A stretch of DNA of 64,000 nt from Flavobacterium sp. (GCA_016721735.1 JADKHM010000019.1:704887-768886); one strand, 5' to 3'; numbered from the stretch's first letter, positions 1 to 10,406 are shown. Program-made: numbers and translations. The notes: generated by a model from the sequence alone, not told the origin.

Positions 1-567
1 TAAAACAAAGTTTTCCGTGTGGACCATATCATACAATTCCGATGGTTTTCCCAGCTTTACCGCGAGATATGATTTGCGCGCCATGGTGTAAATGGCTTTC
101 TTATCTCCGGTAACGAGATTCCATTTTTGGTCATTCACCCCTTTTTTGTTTGCATAGGCCTTAAGCGCAGGTACGGAATCGGTTTCAGGAAAGACAGTGT
201 GTGACAGCAACATAACTTTTGGATTGTTGGCAAAGGCTTTTTGAACATCTACCATATTAGTAGTCATAATCGGACAGATGGAGCCACATGTGGTGAAGAA
301 AAAATCGGCTACATAAATTTTTCCTTCATAGTCTTTTTGCGTGACGGTTTTTCCATTTTGATTCGTAAACGAAAAATCTGCAATGGTATGGTATTTTTGA
401 ACGTATTGAACTGTACTATCTACCAATTCGGGATTCACATCCGCGGGATTAAATATCGGTAGTGTTTTTTTTGGCTTCAAAGCTTGGTAAAACAAGAAAA
501 TTATAATGACTGAAAGCACTGACATTATTCCGAAATAAATTCGAAATTTTTTGAAGAAATCTAGCAT
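1..567 (-). CDS. SCO1/SenC family copper-binding protein, partial (C-terminus beyond left edge)
   Basis: Reading the minus strand from the ATG at 567 gives an open frame of 189 codons that runs off the left edge. The protein starts with a short basic stretch and one membrane helix (about residues 8-28), so it is probably anchored with its thioredoxin-like domain outside the inner membrane. The motif C-G-S-I-C-P in the context TTCGSICPIM is the CxxxC copper site of SCO proteins. It is preceded by the usual FTNQNGK and DYEGKIYVADFFF strands. SCO proteins are known to deliver copper to cytochrome oxidase CuA or act as thiol reductants. The histidine that completes the copper site in the family would lie at or beyond the edge, so it cannot be checked. 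The gene is divergent from the next one, with a 147-bp spacer. Confidence 0.85.
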   Translation of the reverse strand, partial: MLDFFKKFRIYFGIMSVLSVIIIFLFYQALKPKKTLPIFNPADVNPELVDSTVQYVQKYHTIADFSFTNQNGKTVTQKDYEGKIYVADFFFTTCGSICPIMTTNMVDVQKAFANNPKVMLLSHTVFPETDSVPALKAYANKKGVNDQKWNLVTGDKKAIYTMARKSYLAVKLGKPSELYDMVHTENFVL

Positions 568-679
568 AAAAAAAATTTGTAACAAAAGTAGTAAAACACG
601 ACTTACATGGACTTAAATTAACAGTATGTTAATGATGTGACCAGAAATATTTTCAGTTTAAGCGATCAATGTTAAATAG

Positions 680-710
680 TTTTTTGAGGAATTTTATTTA
701 ATTATATTTG
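680..710 (+). promoter_or_regulatory. Candidate Bacteroidota-type promoter
   Basis: TATATTTG at 703-710 fits the TAnnTTTG -7 element of Bacteroidota. TTTTTTG at 680-686 could be the -33 element, with a 16-nt spacer that is slightly short. Transcription would begin close to the ATG at 715, so it may favour the ATG at 724 as the real start of the next gene. This is pattern matching only. Confidence 0.35.
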
Positions 711-714
711 AAAA

Positions 715-3700
715 ATGTTAAAAATGAAAAAATCACTCCTTATTATCGTAGTTCTCAATTTTTATTGTGGCTATGCTCAGTTTAATTCGAACGCACCTTG
801 GCTGGAAAAAGATTCCTTGTCGCAATCAGGAAAAGCGGATATTAACCATTTAGTTTCTGTGTTTGATCAGTATTGGCGAACTAGAGATAAAAGCAAAAAA
901 GGCAGCGGATACAAGCCTTTTATGCGATGGGAATATCATTGGAGAAATATGACTAATCCAGAAGGATTTTTGATTACTCCAGGAGAAATGTGGGCTGCAT
1001 TTAACGAAAAGAAGTCAGCAAAAGCAAATAGATTAAATAGTCCCAACGCAGTTCCGGCAAGTAACTGGGAACCCATCGGTCCGTTTGGAAATGCGTCTGC
1101 ACAATCAACAAGAGCAAGAGGAAGAGTGAACACAGTTTGTGTCGACCCTTCCAATCCCAACACCATTTATATGGGAACTCCAGCTGGCGGAATTTGGAAG
1201 AGCATGGACGCCGGAATCAATTGGCAACCTTTGTCTGATAACTTACCACAAATTGGAGTTTCGGGCATCGCTGTCGATTACTCAAATCCAAATGTAATTT
1301 ATATCGCTACTGGTGATAAGGACGCAGGCGACACCTATTCAATAGGGGTGATGAAATCTATAGATGGAGGTGCAACTTGGAATACAACAGGCTTGACTCT
1401 TACGAGTAGTACGTATCGCGCGGGAGATATTCTAATTCATCCTTTTAATAATCAAATACTTTGGTGTGCAACCAATACCGGAATTTTCAAGACAGTCGAT
1501 GGCGGTATATCATGGACGAACGTGCGAACCGGTAATTTTTCATCAGGATCGATTCGACTAAAACCAGGAAACCCGTCAACAGTTTATGCAGTTTCCAACA
1601 CGAGATTTTTTCGTTCGACGGATGAAGGAAGTACATTTTCAACAGTCTTAACCGGATTGCCCTCAAGCTCTGGAAGATTGGTCATGGATGTTACTCCAGC
1701 GAATCCAAATTACGTTTATATTTTGAGTGCATCTACTTCAAGCGCGGCATTTCAGGGAATATACAGATCGATTGATGGCGGAACTAGTTTCGTAAAAACC
1801 TCTGGGACAACTGATGTGTTTCAAAACACACAAGCTTATTATGATCTGGCATTAGCGGTTTCTTCAACCAATGCGGATGAAATATATACGGGCTGTCTCA
1901 ATGTGTGGAAATCAACAAATGGCGGTGCAACTTGTACTGTATTGAATAACTGGAATACCTACAACAATCGATTTACACATGCAGATATTCATTATTTAGG
2001 ATTTTTTGGCAACAATCTCTACTGCGGAAGTGATGGAGGTATTTATCAATCATCAGATAATGGTGGAACATTTGTCGAAAAAACTGGTGCAGCTCAAATA
2101 GGGCAAATTTATAAGTTAGACGTAGCAAAGCAAACTGCTTCTAAAATTGTCGCAGGATTTCAAGACAACGGAGGCTTCGCCTACAAAAATAATTTATGGA
2201 AAGATTATCATGGTGGCGACGGCATGGATAATGCCATTGATCCAACCAACAGTAATATGTATTACGGGTTCTTGTATTATGGGGAAACATTGTTTATTAG
2301 CAACAATGGCGGGAGTTCATTAACATCAACAGTTGGGGCACCATCTGGAGAATCTGGAAATTGGGTGACACCTTTGAAAGCAAATAGTGCAGGGGAACTT
2401 TTTGCAGGATTCAGTCAATTGTATCGACTTAATGGTTCCGCTTGGGTTCAGCAAAGTGTCTCTGGACTTAGTGGAAGTAACTTAGAACTAATCGCCATTG
2501 ATCCGAGCGATGACAATATTATGTATGTTGTGAATGGCGGAATTTTATATAAAAGCGTCAATAAAGGAATTAATTTCAATTTGATTTATTCCTCGCCAAC
2601 CAGCAGTATAACGTCGGTAACGGTGCATTCTTCTAATAGCAATATAATTTATTTGACTACCGAGGGAACTTCGGGTAAAGCCTATATATCCACAAACGGA
2701 GGAAGTTCATTTTCGAATTTCAATACAGGTTTGCCCAATATTGGTAAAAACGTTATTGTGCACCAAGGCGGAAATTCAGTAAACCCGCTGTATGTCGGAA
2801 CAAGTCTAGGCGTATATTATAGAGATGATACGATGACGCAATGGGAACCTTTTGACACCAATTTACCCAATGTTTCTGTGACTGATTTAGCGATTAATGT
2901 GGAAGACGAAAAATTAATTGCCTCCACCTACGGAAGAGGCATTTGGCAAACAAGTATTCCTTTCGAAATCCTGCAAAATGACGTAAGGATTGAACAATCG
3001 CAAGAAATATCAGGTGAAATTGCTTGTAACGGCGTTTATTTCCCTCAAGTTACCATTCAAAATCGAGGGACAAATACAATCAATACGGTTTCTTTTGACT
3101 ACCAATATAACGGAACGCCACTAAATTATGTTTGGAATGGAACGCTAAATTCTCTGGAGTCTACAACAATTGACTTACCTCAAATTGTAACCACTTCAGG
3201 TGCGTATTACCTAAACGTAACGGCGACCATGAGCAACGATGAAAATTTGTCAAACAACCAATCTAGTACGCTGTTTTATGTAAATACCGCTGGAACTGTT
3301 GGCGTAGTGAACAACTTTGAAAACGGTACGCCGAATTTGATTTCATACAATCAAGTTGGACAAGATCAATTATGGCAAAAAGGAGTAAGCACAAAAACGC
3401 TTCTCAATACGGCAACGTCAGGAAATCAGGTGTATGCTACCAATCTTAGTGGGAATTATTCCGATGATACAACTGCCTATTTGGTTTCTCAGTGTTACGA
3501 TTTGTCGCACGTCGTCAACCCAATAATCAAGTTTAATCTTGCTTTTGATTTGCAAAACTCAAGAGATTTATTGTATATGCAGTATTCAACAGATTTTGGT
3601 GCGAATTGGGATACACTCGGAACAGCCAGTGATGTCAATTGGTATAACTCGTTTTCAGTGCCATCGGCTACTGGTGGTGGATGCGTAAATTGTATCGGTT

Positions 3701-4122
3701 CGCAGTGGTCTGGAAGGAATTTGGCACAGTTAGAATATAGCTTGCCGCTAAATTTCATAAACGATCAGACGAATGTGATTTTTAGATTTGTTTTTAGATC
3801 AAATGAAGTGACCAATTATGAAGGTGCGATCATTGATAATTTTATGATAGATGGCGTGCTAGAAACACAGGATTTTGACCTTACTAAATTGGCGGTTTAC
3901 CCAAATCCATCGAAGTCCATATTTAATGTTTCCTTTGGAAATGCGGTACCTAAATCAATTGAAATTTATGATCTGACTGGAAAGGTTATTATTTCAAACA
4001 CCGATTTTAAAAATATTCAAAACAATTACGCTATTGATCTTTCTCATGCGGCTAGTGGCGTATACTTCTTGAATTTCAAAACAGAAAACCTAAGTGTTAC
4101 TAAAAAAATCATCAAAAATTAG
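715..4122 (+). CDS. T9SS-sorted protein with sortilin/BNR-type beta-propeller repeats
   Basis: 1,135 residues. The N-terminus is a signal peptide ending near GYAQ (residues 18-22). The first ATG is at 715, and an in-frame ATG at 724 followed by two lysines is an equally good start. Residues about 130-750 hold many repeats of the type S-x-D-G-G-x-x-W (for example SMDAGINWQ, SIDGGATWN, STNGGATC), the hallmark of VPS10/sortilin-like and BNR propellers. A CARDB-like segment (about 760-870) and a jelly-roll-like segment (about 880-1050) follow. The last 75 residues (VYPNPSKSIFNVSF ... GVYFLNF ... KKIIKN) form a type A T9SS sorting domain. The protein is therefore expected on the cell surface or secreted. 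No catalytic motif is seen, so substrate and role are unknown. The M13 peptidase gene follows after 28 bp. Confidence 0.85.
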   Translation: MLKMKKSLLIIVVLNFYCGYAQFNSNAPWLEKDSLSQSGKADINHLVSVFDQYWRTRDKSKKGSGYKPFMRWEYHWRNMTNPEGFLITPGEMWAAFNEKKSAKANRLNSPNAVPASNWEPIGPFGNASAQSTRARGRVNTVCVDPSNPNTIYMGTPAGGIWKSMDAGINWQPLSDNLPQIGVSGIAVDYSNPNVIYIATGDKDAGDTYSIGVMKSIDGGATWNTTGLTLTSSTYRAGDILIHPFNNQILWCATNTGIFKTVDGGISWTNVRTGNFSSGSIRLKPGNPSTVYAVSNTRFFRSTDEGSTFSTVLTGLPSSSGRLVMDVTPANPNYVYILSASTSSAAFQGIYRSIDGGTSFVKTSGTTDVFQNTQAYYDLALAVSSTNADEIYTGCLNVWKSTNGGATCTVLNNWNTYNNRFTHADIHYLGFFGNNLYCGSDGGIYQSSDNGGTFVEKTGAAQIGQIYKLDVAKQTASKIVAGFQDNGGFAYKNNLWKDYHGGDGMDNAIDPTNSNMYYGFLYYGETLFISNNGGSSLTSTVGAPSGESGNWVTPLKANSAGELFAGFSQLYRLNGSAWVQQSVSGLSGSNLELIAIDPSDDNIMYVVNGGILYKSVNKGINFNLIYSSPTSSITSVTVHSSNSNIIYLTTEGTSGKAYISTNGGSSFSNFNTGLPNIGKNVIVHQGGNSVNPLYVGTSLGVYYRDDTMTQWEPFDTNLPNVSVTDLAINVEDEKLIASTYGRGIWQTSIPFEILQNDVRIEQSQEISGEIACNGVYFPQVTIQNRGTNTINTVSFDYQYNGTPLNYVWNGTLNSLESTTIDLPQIVTTSGAYYLNVTATMSNDENLSNNQSSTLFYVNTAGTVGVVNNFENGTPNLISYNQVGQDQLWQKGVSTKTLLNTATSGNQVYATNLSGNYSDDTTAYLVSQCYDLSHVVNPIIKFNLAFDLQNSRDLLYMQYSTDFGANWDTLGTASDVNWYNSFSVPSATGGGCVNCIGSQWSGRNLAQLEYSLPLNFINDQTNVIFRFVFRSNEVTNYEGAIIDNFMIDGVLETQDFDLTKLAVYPNPSKSIFNVSFGNAVPKSIEIYDLTGKVIISNTDFKNIQNNYAIDLSHAASGVYFLNFKTENLSVTKKIIKN

Positions 4123-4150
4123 TCATTAATCATTCCAATAAATTTACGTT

Positions 4151-6217
4151 ATGAATACACAATTTAATTGCAAAGCAATCGTATTGCTGTCGCTGTTAAT
4201 AGGATCCTCAGCAATCTATGGGCAGGCCACTAAAGCTAAAACCAGTCAAGGAATCAGTGTTTCCGACATGGATCAAAAAGTAAAGCCCAATGACGATTTT
4301 TATCGCTACGTAAATGGCTCTTGGTTAGACAAAACGGAAATCCCAAGCGATAAAACTTCCTATGGGAGCACCTACATTTTGTTTGAAAAAACGGAAAAGG
4401 ACGCGCTCAATATTTTGAAAGATGCGGTTAAGAACCCAAAGTACAAAGCCGATTCTGACCAAGGAAAAACAGTTACGTTTTACAAGTCAATCATTGACAC
4501 AGTTTCTCGAAATGCACAGGGAATTACTCCAATAAAAAAGTATTTGGATAAAATCAACGCCATCAAAACCAATGAAGATTTAGTAAAGCTGATGATTGAA
4601 ATGGAACCCATCGGCGGCATTGGGTTTTTCTCTATTGGCATTGGCGCAGATGACAAAGACAGCAATAAAAACTCAGTTAATTTGATGCCTGGCAGATTGG
4701 GTCTTCCAGATCAAGAGTACTATATTTCTGAAGAGAAAGATTCAAAAGAGAAACGCGATAAATACGTAGCTCACGTTGCGAAAATGTTTGCCTTTTTTCA
4801 AGATGATACGCCCGAAAACAACCTTCTAAAGGCGCAAAAAGTGTTGGATCTAGAAATTGAAATGTCGAAACCTAGACTAAATCGAGTAGAGCGTAGAGAT
4901 AGCAGAAAACAGTACAATCCGATGACGCTGCCAGAATTACAAAAAATGGTTCCTGCTGTCAATTGGGTCGACTATTTTTCTGGATTGGGATTCAAAAAAA
5001 TAGACACTATCATTGTGTCACAACCACGCTATATGCAAGGATTGCAAACTATTTTAGCAGCCAATAAAGTGGAAGATTGCAAACAGTATATGCGTTGGGC
5101 ATTGCTCAACAGAACGGCGGGACAATTGACAAATAAAATAGGTGACGCTAATTTTGGTTTCTATGGGACAACTCTTAATGGTATTTTGAAAAGAAGACCA
5201 TTGGAGGAACGCGCTTTGCAAACTGTAAATAATTCCATAGGTGAGGCGTTAGGAAAATTGTACGTCGACAAAATGTTTCCGCCAGAAGCAAAAGCTAAAG
5301 CGGAAAAAATGATTCAAAACGTGATTGCAGCCTACAAGGTTAGGATTAACGCATTAACATGGATGTCTGCTACGACCAAAGTAAAAGCCATTGAAAAACT
5401 AAATAAGTTAATCATCAAAATTGGCTATCCAGACAAATGGGAGGATTATACTACGCTAAATATCAAATCTGCGAGCGAAGGTGGAAGTTATTTCGAAAAT
5501 GTCAACGCGATTTCACTTTGGAATTTCAGGGATGATATGGCAAAATTAGACAAGCCTGTTGATAAAACAGAGTGGTTTATGTCTCCACAAACGGTAAATG
5601 CTTATTACAATCCATCGTATAACGAAATAGTCTTTCCAGCGGCAATTTTACAAACTCCATATTACAATTATCAAGCTGACGAGGCAGTTAATTATGGTGC
5701 AATTGGCGCAGTTATCGGACACGAAATCTCTCATGGATTTGATGATTCAGGATCGCGCTACAATGCAGATGGAAACTTAGTCGATTGGTGGACCGAAGAA
5801 GATTTAAAACAATTTGAAGTATTGGGCGCAGCGTTAGCAGAGCAGTTCAGTGCTACTGAGGTCTTACCTGGCGTAAAAGTGGATGGTAAATTTACTTTGG
5901 GTGAAAACATCGGAGATTTAGGAGGCGTTAATGCCGCTTACGATGGACTTCAAATGTATCTAAAAACGCAACCCAAACAACCTTTAATTGATGGTTTTAC
6001 GCCGGAACAAAGATTCTTTATTTCTTGGGCGACAGTGTGGAGAAACAAATCAAGAGAAGAAGCGCTAAAGACACAAGTAAAAACAGACCCGCATTCGCCA
6101 GACCAAATAAGAGGTTATTTGCCTTTAATGAATGTAGATGCATTCTATAAGGCGTTTAATATTAAACCTGGAGATAAAATGTATCTCGCCCCTGAAAAGA
6201 GAGTAAAAATTTGGTAA
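4151..6217 (+). CDS. M13 family (neprilysin/PepO-like) zinc metallopeptidase
   Basis: 688 residues with a signal peptide cleaved near IYGQA (about residue 25). The zinc motif HEISH is at about residue 524. The third ligand lies in ENIGDLGG at about residue 585. NAYYNPSYNEIVFPA, about 40 residues before the HExxH, is the conserved substrate-binding strand of M13. The protein ends in W, as most family members do. The length matches the usual 670-700. Known members cut oligopeptides in the periplasm or outside the cell. It is probably co-transcribed with the upstream T9SS protein (28-bp spacer). A strong hairpin terminator follows directly. The family call is secure; the physiological substrate is not known. 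Confidence 0.93.
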   Translation: MNTQFNCKAIVLLSLLIGSSAIYGQATKAKTSQGISVSDMDQKVKPNDDFYRYVNGSWLDKTEIPSDKTSYGSTYILFEKTEKDALNILKDAVKNPKYKADSDQGKTVTFYKSIIDTVSRNAQGITPIKKYLDKINAIKTNEDLVKLMIEMEPIGGIGFFSIGIGADDKDSNKNSVNLMPGRLGLPDQEYYISEEKDSKEKRDKYVAHVAKMFAFFQDDTPENNLLKAQKVLDLEIEMSKPRLNRVERRDSRKQYNPMTLPELQKMVPAVNWVDYFSGLGFKKIDTIIVSQPRYMQGLQTILAANKVEDCKQYMRWALLNRTAGQLTNKIGDANFGFYGTTLNGILKRRPLEERALQTVNNSIGEALGKLYVDKMFPPEAKAKAEKMIQNVIAAYKVRINALTWMSATTKVKAIEKLNKLIIKIGYPDKWEDYTTLNIKSASEGGSYFENVNAISLWNFRDDMAKLDKPVDKTEWFMSPQTVNAYYNPSYNEIVFPAAILQTPYYNYQADEAVNYGAIGAVIGHEISHGFDDSGSRYNADGNLVDWWTEEDLKQFEVLGAALAEQFSATEVLPGVKVDGKFTLGENIGDLGGVNAAYDGLQMYLKTQPKQPLIDGFTPEQRFFISWATVWRNKSREEALKTQVKTDPHSPDQIRGYLPLMNVDAFYKAFNIKPGDKMYLAPEKRVKIW

Positions 6218-6230
6218 GAATTATAGAAAC

Positions 6231-6266
6231 AAAAAGCCCGCTGTAACAATTATCAGTGGGCTTTTT
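6231..6266. terminator. Bidirectional rho-independent terminator
   Basis: A 13-bp stem, AAAAAGCCCGCTG paired with CAGTGGGCTTTTT (one mismatch), with a 10-nt loop. It has A and T tracts on both sides and sits between the convergent M13 peptidase and EamA genes, so it can serve both strands. Confidence 0.85.
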
Positions 6267-6271
6267 GTTGT

Positions 6272-7201
6272 TTAGGAAAATCGCTTTTTATTTCTTAAAT
6301 CTAAATTCACCAAATACAATCCAACCAGCACAATAAATCCTCCAAAAGCGATATACAACGTTAATGGTTCGCCGAATATAATCGAGCCTAGAATAACCGC
6401 AACAATAGGATTGATATAAGCATAAATACTGTTGATTTCCGCGGGCAGTTTTTGCAAAGCATAAATAAATGCAATAAAAGTCAACACTGATCCAATAATC
6501 ACCAAATAAGCAATAGACCACCAGGAATTGGAAGGAATATCAGCTAAAGGAATCGTATTTCCTGTTGCGCCAATCACCGTAAAAAGTGACAAACTCGAAA
6601 TCAGCATTTGCAATCCCAGACTAAAATAAGGGTTGAAACTGGCAGCCTTTTTCTTTGTATACAAGGTACCGAAAGCCCAAGTAAGTGTCGCAATTAATGA
6701 CAAGAAAATGCCAAAACCGAAATTGGGATCTAGGAAATCTATTAAGTGTTCGTAGAAGATAATACAAACTCCAAAAAAGCAAGTGGCAATCCCAAAGACC
6801 GCTTTTGCATTGAGTTTTTCTCCTCTGAAGTACATAATAATGACAATCCAAATCGGGAATATCGCACCGAGTATGGCACCTAATCCGCTACTGATATATT
6901 TGATTCCCCAGGTGCTTAGACCATTGCTCAATACGAAATTGAGCAAGCTTAATATTAGTATTGTTCTCCATTGCTGAGGTTTCGGCCAAGGTGTTTTCTT
7001 CAACAGAAAATAACCGACATATAGTATTCCTCCTAGAAATTGTCTAATCGCAACGAGCTGCATGGGCGGCATGTGTTTCACACCTTCTTTTGAGGCAATC
7101 CAAGTGGTTCCCCAGAAAAAACTCACCCAACACAAAGCTAGAATTGGCAATCCGATGGCGTCAATTTTTGACGAAACCGCATTTTTTATCTTTGTTCTCA
7201 A
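6272..7201 (-). CDS. EamA/DMT family transporter
   Basis: 309 residues with about ten hydrophobic helices arranged as two EamA halves. WVSFFWGTTWIASKEG near the N-terminus and GEPLTLYIAFGGFIVLVGLYLV near the C-terminus are typical of RhaT/YdcZ-like drug/metabolite exporters. The start is TTG at 7201, three bases after the stop of the upstream gene; the next methionine lies in helix 2, so this start is needed for a full first helix. The tight spacing suggests translational coupling with the SDR gene. The substrate cannot be inferred from sequence. Confidence 0.85.
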   Translation of the reverse strand: MRTKIKNAVSSKIDAIGLPILALCWVSFFWGTTWIASKEGVKHMPPMQLVAIRQFLGGILYVGYFLLKKTPWPKPQQWRTILILSLLNFVLSNGLSTWGIKYISSGLGAILGAIFPIWIVIIMYFRGEKLNAKAVFGIATCFFGVCIIFYEHLIDFLDPNFGFGIFLSLIATLTWAFGTLYTKKKAASFNPYFSLGLQMLISSLSLFTVIGATGNTIPLADIPSNSWWSIAYLVIIGSVLTFIAFIYALQKLPAEINSIYAYINPIVAVILGSIIFGEPLTLYIAFGGFIVLVGLYLVNLDLRNKKRFS

Positions 7202-7202
7202 T

Positions 7203-8006
7203 TTAAAGCGGGTTTATTTTAAAGCTGTACTGAAGAACTTCGTGGATTTTGTCGCTCGAAATTATTTTTCCATTTGATGCCGAATCGGGATTGAATTCAG
7301 GTAATTCTAAATGTAGTTCGCGTGCTTTCTTAGTATAATAATCTTCTCTTGAAGGATGAAAAGGCGTTACTGCATTAAACGTTTCACCCCAACAACCTTG
7401 CTTAATAATAGATTCGAGAACGCCGATGCAATCTTCTAAGTGAATCAAATTGATTGGCGCCAGCGGATTTTCGATGTTTTTTCTTCCAGCCAAAAATTGA
7501 ATTGGATGTCGATCTTGTCCGATTAAACCACCAAAACGAACAATAGTTTTACTGAAATTAGGATTGCTTTTTAAAACGTTTTCTGATGCTAACAATTGTC
7601 TGCCACTTTCAGTGGTGGGTTCGTGTATAATGTCTTCGGTAATGATCTCGTTTGTATCAGCATATACAGAAGTGGAACTGACAAAAACAACGTTCGAAAC
7701 ACTTGATTGTTCAATATGCGGAATCAATTGCTGTATTTTTGAAACAAAATCTTCTCCGCCGATTCCTCGAATTTTTGGTGGAATGTCAATTATTAACACA
7801 GCTGATTTATCCAAAAAGGCAGCTATTGGGCCGACTATTTCTTGCTCGAAAACAGCAATTTCGTAGGGAAGTATGTTCCAACTTTCTAACAACGACAACT
7901 TGTCGATTGAGGTTGTACTGCCTTTTACAACATATCCACTTTGAATTAACTTTTTCGCTAGAGGCAAGCCTAGCCAACCACAACCTAAGATACTGATTTG
8001 TGTCAT
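7203..8006 (-). CDS. SDR/NAD(P)-binding protein, YeeZ-like
   Basis: 267 residues. The N-terminus MTQISILGCGWLGLPLAKKL carries a GxGxxG dinucleotide-binding loop. VVFVSSTSVYADTNEI and HLEDCIGVLESI are typical of the NAD-dependent epimerase/dehydratase superfamily. The strict YxxxK catalytic pair is not obvious (SVYADT lacks the lysine at the usual spacing), as in YeeZ-type members whose reaction is unknown. The ATG overlaps the stop of the M28 gene by 4 bp (ATGA), and the EamA gene follows after one base. The three are therefore probably one operon. Confidence 0.8.
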   Translation of the reverse strand: MTQISILGCGWLGLPLAKKLIQSGYVVKGSTTSIDKLSLLESWNILPYEIAVFEQEIVGPIAAFLDKSAVLIIDIPPKIRGIGGEDFVSKIQQLIPHIEQSSVSNVVFVSSTSVYADTNEIITEDIIHEPTTESGRQLLASENVLKSNPNFSKTIVRFGGLIGQDRHPIQFLAGRKNIENPLAPINLIHLEDCIGVLESIIKQGCWGETFNAVTPFHPSREDYYTKKARELHLELPEFNPDSASNGKIISSDKIHEVLQYSFKINPL

Positions 8007-10393
8007 TTTGCTTTTAAGGTGTCAACAAGTTGTGTGGTACTGTCTTTAGCTGTTTTCGCAGTGCCGGAAACGGCCACAGGAATTGATGTTATGGCTACAG
8101 ATTGTCTTATTTTTTGCTGAATAACAACAGCGTCGTTTAACACAAAAGGCATTGGCATCATCCAACTTTCTCGAGGTTGAATCTTGAAGGCCGGATTGTT
8201 GAGCAAATCAAACGAACTTTCCAATAGTGACATGTCAAAAACTGTATTTTTTGGGATGCAGAAGTCAAGATATAATGGTTCATTGTCAACCACGTAATAG
8301 CTAAGTACGCGACTAGAAGTTCTTTTATATAAGTCTCCTTTTTGATCAATCGATTTTGCACCGTTAGCTTTTAAATTATAGATATTCATGTTTTTATTGG
8401 CCAAGATATCATATCGGTTCACCAATCGATTTGGGGCTATTTTGATTTTGAAATATCGAAAATTCCCAACAATCGAATCGCGAACAAATAAGATGGTTGG
8501 CGCGGCGATAGAAGCTACTGGTGCTTTAGCTGTAAAAGTTATTTTTGAACCGTATTTACTAAACAAGTCGTTTGAGATGTCTGCAGCACTTTCAGTTGGA
8601 TTTTCACCGATTAGTTTTTTGGTCCAAGAATCTAAGTTATTGTCGTAAGTCGCCCATCGCGCTTGATTTTTGTTGACATCCAACACATAAATTAAGCTGT
8701 TTGGTTTGGTTTGTCTTTCGCTATAATCTGAAGAAAAATGTGCAATACCTATAAACGCAACTGCTATTAAAAAGAAGCTTGCCGCCCATAGTTTTTTGTT
8801 TGAAAAAGCACCAAAAACAGGCAACAGCAGACCAAAAACCAATACAAGAAGAGCCGTGCTTCCAACTAACATCTTTAGACCTAAGCCAATTGGGAATTGT
8901 ACAAAAAGAGGAACAAAAATGAAAATAGCGGGTAGTAAGAACAGTAAATTTAGAAAAAGACTGGTTTTCTGCGTTAGAATAAAGTACGCCAACATCAACA
9001 AAGTAAACCAAACTGGAATTATGAAAAATGCTGCTCCTGGCAAATAGAATGTAATTCCAAAATTGATTAATAACCATATAAATAGTGGCGCTATCGTTTG
9101 ATTTAGATTTGAAATTACCGCATTCGAATTGGAATAAAAAAGAAAACCAAATGCAAGCGCCAAAGATGAAAATGCCGCAATATAATAATGGCCATTGTAC
9201 GTAAATCCTTGAAGTATGTCGTTGTAACTAGGATAAAATAGCAACAAAATTTTCCAGCCAAAATATGCGAAAATCCCTGTAGCTGTTAGTGTTCCGAATA
9301 GATTAATGAAACCATTGAATATATGTTTTCCAATCAATATTTTTTTCCCTAACCCTATAAATACAAGTAAAACAAAAAAGATAAAAGCGCCAATGGCCAT
9401 GTTCAAAATCCACGAAAAAGGATAAGTTACAAAGCAAAAGGGAATATTAAAATAGACGAAATCTTCCGTCGATTCTAGATTCTGCAAATTAGCATTGGAA
9501 AAATAACTTAGCAAAGGCATCAAATAGGAACCTTGATGCGCTACTGTGGATTGGTTTACATTGGCATAAGAATCTTGTTGGGTATGATAGTTAAAGTGGT
9601 TATCAATAAAAGCAAAATTAAATCCTTGGATCTTTCCTTTCTCTCTAAAAACAGTCAAATCCGTATCATTTGGGAGCATTTTATAAATGCTATACATCAA
9701 AGAATTAGCAACAGGGTACTTTGGGTTTGCTTTCTTAAACCCATCGACTAGTGCGGCGTTTCCGCGATTCACTTCCATCAGCATATAACTTGGACCTGAA
9801 GTGCCCCGCGCTTCAAAATTGATGGTCAACCCAACTTCTCTTGCCCATCGATGTTTTGTGACAAAAAGAGCCGCGCCATTTAGACCTAATTCTTCAGCAT
9901 CTGAAAATAATACGATGATGTCGTTTTTGTGAGATTTGTTTTGATGAAGAAAAGCACGTAATCCTTCTAGAATTGTTGCCAAGCCAGAGGCATCGTCGCT
10001 GGCGCCTTTTGAAAATGAATGTGGCGCACTGTCGTAATGCGATAACAACAACAAGGCTTTTGATGTGTTATCGCCGTCGATACGAGCAATAATGTTTCTT
10101 GACTTTACAAAGTTGCCCCATTCTGTCAATGTAGTTCCCTCCTGAATTTGAGGGTGTAGCCCAAGTTTTTCTAATTCGTGTACAAGGTAATTTTCCACGT
10201 CGGTATGGTTTCTTGAACCGACATAATGGGGTTTTTGGGAAATAAACTTGATGTGCTCTAAGGCTTTATTTGTCGAAAATTCAGACAATCCTGTTGAATT
10301 TGATACCCAAGCTGGCATCGTCGAGTAATATAGAATTCCTATTACAACTGCAATAAAAGTAGCAGCTAGAATAGAATTATTGTTTTTTTTCAT
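8003..10393 (-). CDS. M28 family membrane metallopeptidase
   Basis: 796 residues. One N-terminal helix (about 8-28) anchors the protein, and an extracytoplasmic M28 domain follows. Zinc ligands of the family are visible: H119 (SHYDSAPHS), D133 in GASDDASGL, and E167/E168 in SDAEELGLNG. Residues about 310-560 contain eight or so hydrophobic helices, and a globular tail of about 230 residues follows. This is the architecture of Bacteroidota Fxna/ERMP1-like membrane aminopeptidases. The role is probably trimming of peptides at the outer face of the inner membrane. Its stop overlaps the start of the SDR gene. A zinc-ribbon gene lies 13 bp upstream. Confidence 0.9.
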   Translation of the reverse strand: MKKNNNSILAATFIAVVIGILYYSTMPAWVSNSTGLSEFSTNKALEHIKFISQKPHYVGSRNHTDVENYLVHELEKLGLHPQIQEGTTLTEWGNFVKSRNIIARIDGDNTSKALLLLSHYDSAPHSFSKGASDDASGLATILEGLRAFLHQNKSHKNDIIVLFSDAEELGLNGAALFVTKHRWAREVGLTINFEARGTSGPSYMLMEVNRGNAALVDGFKKANPKYPVANSLMYSIYKMLPNDTDLTVFREKGKIQGFNFAFIDNHFNYHTQQDSYANVNQSTVAHQGSYLMPLLSYFSNANLQNLESTEDFVYFNIPFCFVTYPFSWILNMAIGAFIFFVLLVFIGLGKKILIGKHIFNGFINLFGTLTATGIFAYFGWKILLLFYPSYNDILQGFTYNGHYYIAAFSSLALAFGFLFYSNSNAVISNLNQTIAPLFIWLLINFGITFYLPGAAFFIIPVWFTLLMLAYFILTQKTSLFLNLLFLLPAIFIFVPLFVQFPIGLGLKMLVGSTALLVLVFGLLLPVFGAFSNKKLWAASFFLIAVAFIGIAHFSSDYSERQTKPNSLIYVLDVNKNQARWATYDNNLDSWTKKLIGENPTESAADISNDLFSKYGSKITFTAKAPVASIAAPTILFVRDSIVGNFRYFKIKIAPNRLVNRYDILANKNMNIYNLKANGAKSIDQKGDLYKRTSSRVLSYYVVDNEPLYLDFCIPKNTVFDMSLLESSFDLLNNPAFKIQPRESWMMPMPFVLNDAVVIQQKIRQSVAITSIPVAVSGTAKTAKDSTTQLVDTLKAK

Positions 10394-10406
10394 AGCAATA
10401 GCATCA

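Noticed and set aside
241..462. 73-codon plus-strand frame near the left edge.
   Set aside because: Antisense to the SCO-family gene, which shows clear family motifs on the minus strand.
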